Shown here in pieces: positions 23,890 to 34,055 of a stretch of DNA of 64,000 nt. Position 1 is the first letter of the stretch. Each line of letters begins with the position of its first letter. The position numbers and the translations under genes were made by a program. The stretch comes from Toxonevra muliebris (taxonomy: Eukaryota > Arthropoda > Insecta > Diptera > Pallopteridae): positions 117,153,388-117,217,387 of the forward strand of contig OY829326.1 of NCBI GenBank assembly GCA_963691655.1. Reading direction: 5' to 3'. Below the pieces are notes generated by a model. That model made no database searches, was not told where the DNA came from, and saw only the letters and a program-made list of their open reading frames with translations.

Positions 23890-25168
23890 CAGTGATGAAA
23901 TTTCCAATTTTCAAATTGTACCTAAATGAGCATGAATGTACCTAAATATTATACTTTATTGGTTCATCCTTTTTGTAAGGAATTTAATTTCCATTTAAAA
24001 GTTAGCAATTAAAAAAAGTAAACGAAACATGAAAACGATATTCGTATATAACTATTGTAATTCATTCTCATTGATTTATCCATAAATAATGCATATTTAA
24101 CGCTCGAATCTTTTTTCGGACCAAAAACTGTAGATTACTACCAACAAATTTTAAAAAATTGTAAATCGAATTGGAAAAACTTTATATTTCGCGGTATCAT
24201 TTTTTTTTCAATGAATATCTGAATCGTCTCGTTCTCCATTTTAATATCTCCTTCTGCAGTTGTTTTGAATTTGTGCTTTGAAGAAATTTGACAAACCGAT
24301 TCCAGATTCGCTATAAGGTATTTATAGAAATCAACGCATGGATATTTCAAGTTACATTTGACGATCTGAATCGCCTTCAATGTATATCAAAAGTATACTC
24401 GCAACGAGTTGTCATTGTTCTCTCAGACGTTTTGCATTGCGATTAATAAATTTTAATTTCGTAGCATTCAAAAATGTTATATTTTTTTTTTAGTATAAAC
24501 ATAAAAGCGGTTTTTTGGTAAAAAAAAAAAGGCGGTATGCGGTTTTTGAGTCTAAAAAACAGTATACTACCGCGAAAAACTGTATAGATATGTGCGTAAT
24601 GCATATTCCATAAAATAAATAAAATTGCTTATATTGAAATAACAGCCGTTGGCTTTTTTGCATCTGATTAGTTAAATTTGGTTAAATTATTGCAGCACAC
24701 GTACAGTAAAGTTACAAAATTAATCACAAAAAAATAATATTTTAGGGCAAAACAAATCGGTAACTAGAGAGAAGATAAGTTTCTAGTCATCTTGATAAAT
24801 ACAAGAGGAAAATAAATTTGTAAAACTCATAATATCTAAAGGCTCCACATTGGTTATGAAAGTTCCGAAATTATTATCATAATTTCGGATTTTTCAAAAA
24901 TTTTCAGTCAAGATTTGTTTCAAAGCTCAGAGATCTGTTATTACTTTTTATAAAAGGAAACATACATTAATGCAAAAAAAATATTTGAAATGTCATAAGA
25001 AGTTTACATTTCAAAAAATTTTTGCTAAATTTCAAAAATCTTCTTATGACTTTGACTCTCTTCTGGTCAATGATAAATTGTACCTAAAATGTGCCAATTG
25101 TACCTAATGTACCTTATAGTTCAAAAAAGTAGGAAAAAGGTACAATTGTACCTACTTTTTCATCACTG
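23890..25168. mobile_element. hAT-like non-autonomous element, TIR CAGTGATGAAA, carrying a nested insert
   Basis: The ends are CAGTGATGAAA.. and ..TTTTCATCACTG, followed inward on both sides by repeats of the word TTGTACCTA. It is flanked by a perfect 8-bp duplication ATTGGTAC (23882-23889 and 25169-25176). An 8-bp duplication with CAGTG ends is the hAT signature. Of the 1279 bp, 502 bp plus one 8-bp duplication belong to a family C element inserted inside (24097-24598), leaving about 770 bp of original element with no transposase. The repeated GTACCTA word near both ends resembles the subterminal repeats that hAT transposases bind; that function is inferred. Confidence 0.85.
24097..24598. 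mobile_element. Non-autonomous DNA transposon family C, copy 2 (502 bp, nested)
   Basis: The left end TTAACGCTCGAATCT and right end AGATATGTGCGTA are degraded versions of the terminal repeats of 11873-12390, and the interior is similar along its length (CGCGGTATCA, CTCCTTCTGCAGTTG, GGCGGTATGCGG, ACTGTATAGATA). It is flanked by a perfect 8-bp duplication ATGCATAT (24089-24096 and 24599-24606). It sits wholly inside the hAT-like element 23890-25168, so it inserted later than that element. It is non-coding. Confidence 0.85.
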
Positions 25169-25439
25169 ATTGGTACTCTCTTCACTTACCGGCACAAATG
25201 AACAATGAAGACCAATAACTATTAATATTTCATTTTATATTTGTATCTGCGAATAATCTTATTAAAACTAATAAATATCATTTATTTCCACATTTCATAC
25301 AAATGTGTAAATTGTTCGCATATTAAAGGTATGCAGCTCCTCTACTCTTTCTTTTAAAATATGACTTGTGACGACATGCGTAGAGAGAGGTAATTTTGAT
25401 CAACTTATCAACACAATCTTGATACAAGTACATAACTCA

Positions 25440-25640
25440 TGGGAAGAAAGTTGAGCTATATGGAACCAAGCTCTTTCACTAAAGCACATGAGGTAAAACG
25501 GCAAGAAGTCGACTCTCTACCTGATTGTATATAGCCGATCTCCATATGACCTCGTTCGCTAAACACTAACAACTACATAACTTCGTTGCTTATTAGTTTC
25601 GAATGAAAGCAATGAAATGATGCAATGATGAAAAACGATC
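25440..25640 (-). repeat. Dispersed repeat family D, copy 3 (inverted)
   Basis: Carries CAAGAAGTCGACTCTCT, TTGTATATAGCCGAT, ATATGACCTCGTTCGCT and AAACACTAACAACT, the reverse complement of motifs in 18480-18660 and 51745-52100. It lies about 270 bp to the right of the hAT-like element and in the same orientation as copy 2, so these may be two neighbouring insertions or one longer block. Confidence 0.6.
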
Positions 25641-26662
25641 AAAATGTACGAAATATTTGTGGAGGAGGCGGGTTAGTTCCTTAAATTTTCGCCCCTTGAA
25701 TTGGCCAGTGTTCCTAATCAACTAATTTATGTTTTTATTTGAGTTTCAAATTTTATCATTAACTATAAAGCATCAGCTAAAAATAAATACTACATTTTTG
25801 AAAAGTTTTATAAGTAGAATATGAATGGAGATAATCTCTTCAAAAATCAACTTTTTAATATTATTCATATTAAACTGTTTACACATTATATTTACTTGTG
25901 TACAAAAAAATAAATAGAAGTACATACTTTTCTTAATCAGTTTATATTTTTGAAATATTCAAACTCATAAAAAATTACGAAACAAAGAAAAATTGATAAT
26001 TTACTTCTTGCATGAATGAATAAATCAATGAGGGTCTAATTAGTTGAACTTTACATAATTTTTAATTTATTTTTTATTTTTTTAACTGTTTTTTGTGACT
26101 AAAAATATTAAACAAAGAAACTAATTTTATATACATACATCAGAAATCAATAAAAATGAGAACAATTTAAATGATGTCATCAGATTAATTGGCTGATGTA
26201 CAAACCAACTGGACATTTTGGTCTAGGGTTTACTTTACTCGCATCCACAATTCGAAGTTTGAAATTTAAATCATTCACGAATTTGAGAGCGCATTTTAAA
26301 GATTTGCTCTCATTATCTGAAGCCTGTCATTGTTCTCTCCATCAACGCTCTTCATCTCTATTATGATTGTTTTTCTATTCTGTCTACTTGAGATATGGAT
26401 AAAATATTTCAATTTCTAATTTTTAATATATGCACGAATTAGTGTGCAATTATTAGTAGTTATAGTTTTTTTAGGAGACTATGAAAATTAAATCTAGAGG
26501 TTAATTTTCAAAGTCATGACTTAAGTTCATGTCAATTTCGTTATTTGAAGTTATATATAAACAGGTTAATGAACAAATGTAGTCATCACAACAACAATGT
26601 ATATAGAGACGGGCAAATCAGACGGCCGTTTCGGAATCCGCCACAATTCCTCATCAGTGATC
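25641..26662. other. Non-coding AT-rich DNA, probable intron
   Basis: No supported gene, RNA or repeat structure. The sequence is less microsatellite-rich than its surroundings and contains ordinary AT-rich intron-like DNA up to the hairpin at 26663. Confidence 0.55.
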
Positions 26663-26791
26663 TTAGTGATAGTTCTTAATCTTTCAATATCCTATATAAG
26701 CTACTAATATTTGAAATCATAACCCAGAATTACGGATTTGATTCCAAATATCTTCACTGAATAGAGATATTGAAAGAAACTACCACTACCG
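26663..26791. repeat. Long imperfect hairpin (about 129 nt)
   Basis: The left arm TAGTGATAGTTCTTAATC, then TTTCAATATC, then ATTTGAAATCATAACC pairs in order with the right arm (GGATTTGATTCCAAAT, GATATTGAAAG, AAACTACCACTACC). A few bulges interrupt the stem and the terminal loop lies around CAGAATTA. The fold could be a very short MITE or an miRNA-like precursor. No target duplication or second copy was found, and expression cannot be judged from sequence. Confidence 0.5.
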
Positions 26792-29700
26792 TTCTATACA
26801 CTTATGTTGTTGTTTTTTCCCCATTGTAGCTAGTCTGCATAACAGTTCGTTATTTCAAAGTCTAATACACTGCCTGCCATTTAAGTTTTGTTTTGACCCG
26901 ATTAATTTTTCATTTATACTGCAATAACATTAAGTACGCTTATGTGTTGGTTGGCTGTCGTTAATGCCATTAAATTATTGTTTGGATTTTCTGATTGCGT
27001 TTATCCTAGCAACAAAATTGTAAACAAGAACACAAAAAAACAAACAAAAAAATTATACAAAAAAAATCAACAGCAACAATCAAAAATAAGCACCAGTGAA
27101 AAGTCTCAAACTAAATTTAGAAATCAACGTTTCCTTTTTTTTCATTATTTTAATATTTTGTTTTAGTTTTGTTCATTTATTATTACAATTGTTTGTTTGT
27201 TTGTTTACGTCTTTCAGGTTAGTGTTTTGTGTTGGTGCTCATATTGTTGCCAACGTGTTGTAGCAACACAAAAACAAATGCCAAGGAGTATATGGGTACC
27301 ACTAACCAAGCAACACATGATACAAACGAATCAAGCACTTTGTTTTGGCTTGGTACCTATGTGTATCGTCGTTAATATACTACCAACAACAACAATTGTT
27401 ATGCCTTGAAACTTTTTATGGTACACAACACACAAATTCCATAGTAGCATCAGAAAGTACAACCAATCAAGCAACCAAAGCAAAGCAAACCAACCAACGT
27501 CAGGACAACCAAGAGCCAACAACAAGAATAGAAAATGCCAAAACAACCAAGTAAATGCACTCACTTACTATTACAACAACAACAACAACAAGACAAGCAA
27601 TTGCGACAGCAACGATATTGTTATGGTTCATATTGGTGTTTGTTGTGACCCTCATGTGAAACTATTTTTATTTAAATTGTTTTTGTTATTGATGTTGTGT
27701 TGCGTTGCGTTGCAGCAGCACCAGCGCAATACATCCCCCCACCCACCCTTGTACCGGAGTGCGGTTGGTGTATGCGTTGCCATTGATACCGTTTCTCATG
27801 TTTTTATGGTAAACAAAATATTACATATTTATACATGTACTCGCATGTCGTTAATAATTGAATTAATGCTACCTACTGCTACCCCACCACAAAATAAATA
27901 AATGCATAGCTAGATACATATCAAGAATATTTTTGAAATTGAAACTATTCCGAACTTAAAGTCTTAACTTTTTGTAGTAAGAAATTTTTTATAAACTTAA
28001 AATTTCATGTTTTCATAATTTTTTACCCCAATATAGGTCTGTATATTAGACAAAGCATAACTTTAAACTAAATAGTTAATTAAATGTGCAAGCTGGAGTT
28101 TTTATATAATTATTTGCGTCCAAGCTGGAAGTGGATCAACAAGCGCCTATACCCCAGTAAAACGTATTTAAACTTATAGGTTAAAAAATGTGTCAGAGAG
28201 AAAGCGAGAGAGAATACCCCACGATATGCATTCATATGTTGTTTTTTACATAACTGTTACATCCTCTCAGTATGTGCTCAGAAATTACGAACGAATTATA
28301 GGTGTAGTAAGAAAGAGAGGTAAAATCAAAAAATACCGTAAGATCCTCTCAATATGCACTCTTTTGAAACGAAATACACATGGCAGAATAATAGAGCTAG
28401 TCGGATCCAACATGGCACTCTCTCTCCGTCTCTCCTCTCTCTTAAAAATCATATTGTGTACATAGCGCGTGTGTGTGTGTTTCGTAATTTCAATTCATAT
28501 AAAAATCATTACTTCATAATTCGACAGTTAAGCTTAGTTCCCCCCCCCCGGATGCGGTTACCTCTATGATTCTGCCATGGAACGAAATACATAATATTCG
28601 AGATATGCTGAGAGAGAATTTAAAGTTTAAGATAACTATTGGTTCCGAATATTATTACCATTGTGTGATTTTCCTTTTATTTATCTTTTATCCATGTAAA
28701 AAAAAAAAGGCAACACTCAATAATCATTTTGAAACGTACAGTGGAAAACAGTGAATTTTTATTGAAGTTTTGAAAAGAAAAATTATTAAGAATTAAAAAA
28801 AAAAAAAAAAAAAAATATATTAACTACATCAACATCGAATGCAAATTGCTTAGTTACAAATATTTATGCTAGTAAAACTTCAGGTAACTCCCAAAACCAA
28901 AACAAAAAAACGTGCTTTACGTGCTTACATACTTACACTAACGAAGCCAGACATTTCATTTTTTTATTTTTTTTTAATCCATGACCAACAATCAAAATGT
29001 ATGAGATTTTTATTGGCAGCGGGGGAGGGGGGTTTATTTCCCTTTGCCTTCTTTACCCCCTAGCATCAACTAGTGCATACATAAATTTAAACATACTCGT
29101 ACATATATGTATATGCATGTATAATACACATCTTAGTATGTATGTATTTTAGTTACTAATTTTCTGTTAAATTCTCTCTCTCCTTTCACTAATTTACTCG
29201 CCATTGTGTTGTAGCAAAAAGAGAAGGAAAAGAAAAAACTTTTAAATTTAACATTATGGCGTTGGCACACACACACACACAGATACGCACATATACATCC
29301 ATGCAAACATTTTCATTTTCATGTTATGCTGGTGTGTTGATACTAAATGAAATCTATGCATGTGTCTGTATACCTACGCAATGCGATGGCATAATCTTTT
29401 TAAATTTGTGGATTGGGTTTGGTTACATATTAAATGTGCGTAGAAATGTGTAGTAGTGTGAATAAATTCATATGTCTGAAAAACACATACAAACAAGATA
29501 AACAGATAGACAGACAGAGAGACAGACGATGCGGTTTTCTTCTGTAACAAAAACTAAATTTACCTTCCCCTCTTTCTCTTCCCATCCCTCCCTGTACCCC
29601 CACCGCCCAGACAACACTAGACAGACAAACATTCGTACGATTTCGCGATTGCATCAGAAGGTCGCAGAGCAGCAAAATCATTTTCTGCTGCTGCTACGCG

Positions 29701-30962
29701 AACAGCGCAGTAGATAACGTCCCGGTTTCATGTATTCACCACAGCAACTGCTGTTGTGCGTTGTGGTGAATTTATGCACAAAAGAACCTGAATTGGCAAG
29801 TTTGCATTTTATTTTATGCTTTTTGCCAAAAAATGATTTTGAAATTGTGATAACAAAGAAGAGCGAAGCAGCAATAGCAACAGCAAGTGAGAGGAGCAAC
29901 CGACGACTAACCAACCAACCAACAACAAACATGTGTGGGGTGACAACACAAAGCAGATATCGGGTTGATTGATGTGCATTGAAGTGATGGAGTGGAATGG
30001 AGTCGAGTCGAAAGTAAATATACATAGTTGAGTATTGGTATTTGCGCTGGCTGTAGAGTTGCCAAGGATGATTTTTTTTGTTTTTGTAAATTAGGTCAAA
30101 GCTATTTTGGATTTAAGGAATTTTAACGGATGGAGCGAAGAGATAAATAATGCATGTATACATACATACATATAAAGAAAGTTTGAGATACTTTGAACAA
30201 CAGAGGGAAATATTGATTAGAATTTTAAAACAAAGCTCAAAAAACATGTGGAATTACAAATTAAACTTGAATACAAAAAATAAAAAACGCTGCTGTATCT
30301 ATACATAAACATTTATATAGGTATGGTATGTGTGTAAGAATGTATCCACGAGTACAGACACACATGCATAGTATTTGTTTAGATATCATATCAACTGTTT
30401 GATCAACATGCCGCTGTGTTTATGAGTCTGTCTTTCTGTCTGCTGCTTGTACATACAAATACGCCGTCTGTTTTTCTTTCTTTAGTTAGGTACAAAATGC
30501 TAACGCCATTCTATTTACAAACATATTTATGCATGTACATATGAATACACAAATGTATGAACGAGTAAAAACCGAGTACTGCTTGCTTTGCGGCCATTAA
30601 TATATAAATTAATTCCAACAAATAAAATAAGCAGCACAGTAAACGTCAACGTAACGTTCACTTCGTTCAGCAATATCGCAGCTGGTAGCAGCTGTAACAG
30701 CGCAGCAGCATCGCTTTGGCAACACAAAAACATATGAAAAGTACGACGAACAAACAAACAAAGAACGAAAACGAAGAGAAAGGAAAATATAGGATATAGA
30801 AAGAACGAATAGAAGAGCATTTAGCAATCTGGCAAACAAGCACACAAAATGCTACACACAACATAAAAGAAGAAGAAACATCTACATAAATAACAACAAC
30901 AACATCAACTTGAATAGGCGCAACATTTAAACCCTGAGGAGGCATTTTATAAGAGTCCATGG
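26792..30962. other. Non-coding DNA, probable intron
   Basis: No supported gene. Landmarks are CAA/AAC repeats near 27570-27592, a C run at about 28541-28549, a poly-A run near 28796-28816, a GGGGGAGGGGGG stretch near 29021-29032, a CA microsatellite at about 29266-29282, CATA/CAGA repeats near 29505-29530 and 30150-30170, and AAC repeats near 30893-30903. The open frames have no known motifs and sit on these repeats. Confidence 0.55.
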
Positions 30963-31406
30963 CAGTGTTGCCAGATGAAATTGATGTTATTGCGTTATGG
31001 GTTTACCATAATTCAAAAAAAGTATGTGGTACAGTGAAAAATGAAACGAAAACAGGAACGAACGATCCAATTGGAACAAAATAAATTTTATTGTTATTAT
31101 ATTCAAGGCAAAGTTCTGACTTTTCACAATGCGAGTTCCGCAATGGAATAAAATAAATTTCACTTTTCGTACCGTAAAATATTAAAGAAATAAACTGAAA
31201 GAGTTTCATTCTGAAAATAAAATTTCAGTGAAATACAACTGATTTCATAGTAGAATAGATCAGTTTAGTAGAAACTCGAATCTTTTCCAATAAACTAAGC
31301 CACCACCATTGGACACATTAAAGCCGAACAATTTTAAAACTATTGAGAGCCATTCTTTTTTCGATTTGATCCGTTCTGAACCCGAACTTTAAGTAGAAAT
31401 AGTATA

Positions 31407-32635
31407 CAGGGAGCGGGGATTGAAATATTACCAAACTCAAATTGCCATAATTGATACGGTGATAACTCATTTCATTGTTTACAAACGTGTAAAAGCATTT
31501 GAGTCCAAGTTAGGCAAAAAAAAAATTTTAAGTCATGGAACGCAAGCTTAATAAGGTGATATTTACCGGTAAAGTTGCAGTCAGCGATCGTTAGAGAGCT
31601 GAATCAGTTGAATGTTATTAAAATTTTTGTGTATCGAACTACAAAACGGTACAATGATACTGGTGGCACTACAAAACGCCATGGTGGTGGTCGCAAAAAA
31701 ACCGCAACTTCACCAGAAATGGTGAAAAAAATGAAATTCGCAAAATTCCAGACAAAGTGCAAGAAAAATGGCTGCTAGCCTAAAAACTTTCAACTGAAGT
31801 TTAAGTGAAATATTGAAAAACAAGCTCGAAGTCAAGTGTTACAAGATTGAAAACGCTTATAATCTTAAACCGGAGCAAAAGAGTTGTTGCGCTTGTACGC
31901 TGGTGACCAGTTGCCAATTATCGTCATCTCAGATGAGAAAAATTACCCAACAGAGAGAGCGTACGAGAATTTAGAACTAAGGATGTCCAATCGATCACAA
32001 GCACAGGGATTTAGAAGCATTTCGGCAACAGACCGTATCCGTTTTAACAGAAGTGGGCAAGGTCGCACAAAGCTCGCGACTTTATTCTAACTTTATTACG
32101 AACAACTTTATTTACTCACAACAATGTCTGTCGATTTAACCAGACGCCAATCCGCTAAATTTTTCTTTCTAGGGCATTTTTAGCTTTAAGGACCTTAGAA
32201 AAAAAAACGAATTAGTGTGAGCGCTGCAAAGAAGTTCCTTCAACAAAAATCGAAACGAACTCCACAAGCCCACATTTGTGCAGAGCACAACTGGTTTTTT
32301 CTTTTGCAAAATCGACCGCGTAGCATAATCAAGACTAAAGGAGGTTATATAGAAAATCTCAAACGATTATTTTAAATTCGATTATATTGATTTTAATTTT
32401 ACTTAATTAATTTTACTAATATATCTGTGATAAAAAATACCACTTCTGAAACGATATATAATGCTAAAAATTATTTAAAATTCGAATCATTTCAACTTTT
32501 ATAATCAAAAATACGCAATAAAATATTTTCCATCTTAAGTCGAGTTGAGCTGTTTTTTTTGTCATTTTTACCACAAATATAATAAAAACTGTTCGTAGCT
32601 TTTTGAATTAGTAACACTTCAATTTCCGCACCCAG
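31407..32635 (+). mobile_element. mariner element relic with terminal repeats (1229 bp)
   Basis: The left end (GGGAGCGGGGATTGAAATAT then TACC) and the reverse complement of the right end (GGGTGCGGAAATTGAAGTGT then TAC) are inverted repeats of about 30 bp with scattered mismatches. TA precedes the left end at 31405-31406; the right-hand TA has mutated to TT. The 1229-bp length is close to the usual 1.3 kb of mariner elements. A broken transposase occupies 31535-32375. Confidence 0.8.
31535..32375 (+). pseudogene. mariner transposase pseudogene, internally deleted
   Basis: Starting at an ATG (31535), the pieces across frames match mariner transposase in order: a helix-turn-helix part with VIKIFVYRTTKRY, then RHGGGRKKTATSPEMVKK, then LEVKCYKIENAYNLKPEQ, the first catalytic motif as VISDEKNY (near 31930-31955), the third-acid region as PDANPLNF (near 32140-32170), and a C terminus ending with KTKGGYIENLKR before TAA at 32375. 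The codon for the third catalytic acid appears as Asn (PLNF). The region between the first and third motifs, including the middle catalytic Asp, is largely deleted, and several frameshifts and stops are present. It cannot encode an active enzyme. Intact members of this type are about 345 residues. Confidence 0.8.
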
Positions 32636-33293
32636 TTGTTGGAATTTGAAAATTTTTATGTAAGTAAAATCGAAGTAAAATAGTATAAAGCCAATAAAAA
32701 TTAATCTGGCATCACTGATAATGCCAGAATTATACAGACAGCAGCAAGAGGAATATTTATGTATGTATGTATGTATGTGAGTGTTTATGTTTTACAGAGA
32801 GTAAGAGCAAAAGAGAAAATGAGAGAGAGAGAGAGAAAAGACAGAGTGCGCATAATATGTGCAAATAGAATTTTATGATGATGCTACTTTTTTCTTCCTT
32901 CCTTCTTACCCTCTTTGCCTCTTCTCTCCTTGGTCCTTCTTACACCATTTTCTTTTGACAATGGCAGTACATAACAAAAAAATAACATAGATTTGCGCTT
33001 TTAAGGTAAAGATTTTAGAATATAGTTTCGTGTTTGCTGACGGCTATCGGTGCAAAAATTTTGCCCATCACCATAGCTAAGCTGACTCTAGAAATAGTAA
33101 AAGCTAGAAATATGTTATGTTATGAAATCACCAAATTATCAAAGGGAAAGAAAATCTTGCATTTTTGAAGCTCTTCAAGGACTAAAGATTTTTCCAGATA
33201 ATTTTTCATATAGAGATTTAAAAAGTCGATGCAATTAAGCAACGTAAGCAGGAAGTATAAAAGACGAGACAATACATTTTGCCGGACAGTTAA

Positions 33294-33926
33294 CCCTTTC
33301 GGGACCGTAAGAAAACCAGAGGAGATAACGCAAAATCGAATTCGGACTCGTTGTCTGACCCCAATTTCTTGTTAAAATTTTTAATCAAAACAGTCAACGT
33401 GTTTGAAAGCCTGAACTTTCATGGGTCACCGGTGACCCTGTGGCCTTTAATGGGATTTTTTCATGAACTTTTTTTCTGTACATTTTTATTAGATATTTTT
33501 TTAAAGATAGACAAAGTAACTTAGTATTAATTTTTCACTTAACCCTTTCTTGACCATAAAGAAACTACAATCGATTGAGCCAAAACCGAGTTCAGATTCG
33601 CATTCTTCGAGACGTATTTCATTGTAAAAAAGTTTTTAAAAAGTTTCTACTGAAGATAGCAAAACTTGTATTTACAAAAAAAATTTAAAAATATGAAAAA
33701 TCAGGTATGACTAAAAAGTTTTTCCCACAACATATCAAATTTGGTGTATTTGAATACATTTTGTAAAAATTGTGAGTGATTGATTTTTTCACTTTGATCC
33801 GCTACAGTACCGTTATCAAAAAAAAATTTTATAATTTTATAAAATTACAAAATATTGATTGGATAGTTTTTAAAAAATCTCAAAAATTTATCTTGGGGCA
33901 TCGGCACCACCCTGGTACCACAAGGG
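33294..33926. mobile_element. piggyBac-like non-autonomous element with TTAA on both sides
   Basis: TTAA (33290-33293 and 33927-33930) flanks a 633-bp element that starts CCCTTTCGGGACC and ends GGTACCACAAGGG, imperfect inverted repeats. TTAA duplication and CCC..GGG ends are the mark of the piggyBac superfamily. An internal TTAACCCTTTCTTGACC at about 33540 begins a second, related half: CCGTAAGAAAACCAGAGG.. in the first corresponds to CCATAAAGAAACTACAA.. in the second. The element therefore arose by tandem duplication or by insertion of one copy into another. It is non-coding. The relative at 19888-20417 is inverted. Confidence 0.75.
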
Positions 33927-33987
33927 TTAAGCTGCTATTCGAGCATTCTGCTTGTTTGAGATCACTTCTAGATTAGTGAGGGATTAT

Positions 33988-34055
33988 TTGAGCTAGCTCA
34001 GTCGGCTGAGAAAGCACAATAAAGTCGTCTTAAGTTGGATCCCACTTGGACACTT
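33988..34055 (+). repeat. tRNA-like sequence, probable SINE head or tRNA pseudogene
   Basis: TAGCTCAGTCGG at 33994-34005 is a perfect A box of the RNA polymerase III promoter. GTTGGATCC at 34034-34042 is a damaged B box (consensus GGTTCGANNCC) with the right spacing. AAGT..CACTT around the B box can form most of a T stem. The opening resembles tRNA-Lys (GCTAGCTCAGTCGG), but the anticodon arm does not fold well. The 200 bp after it (to about 34290) may be the SINE body; no poly-A or second copy was found. Confidence 0.5.

Larger units (their letters stand above)
30963..32717. mobile_element. Possible hAT-like element with a mariner inserted in it
   Basis: CAGTGTTGCCAGATGAA begins at 30963 and its near reverse complement ATCTGGCATCACTG ends at 32717, giving terminal inverted repeats of about 17 bp with one or two mismatches. 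Without the mariner at 31407-32635 the element would be about 526 bp. No 8-bp duplication can be aligned at the ends, so the boundaries or the whole call may be wrong. Confidence 0.4.
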
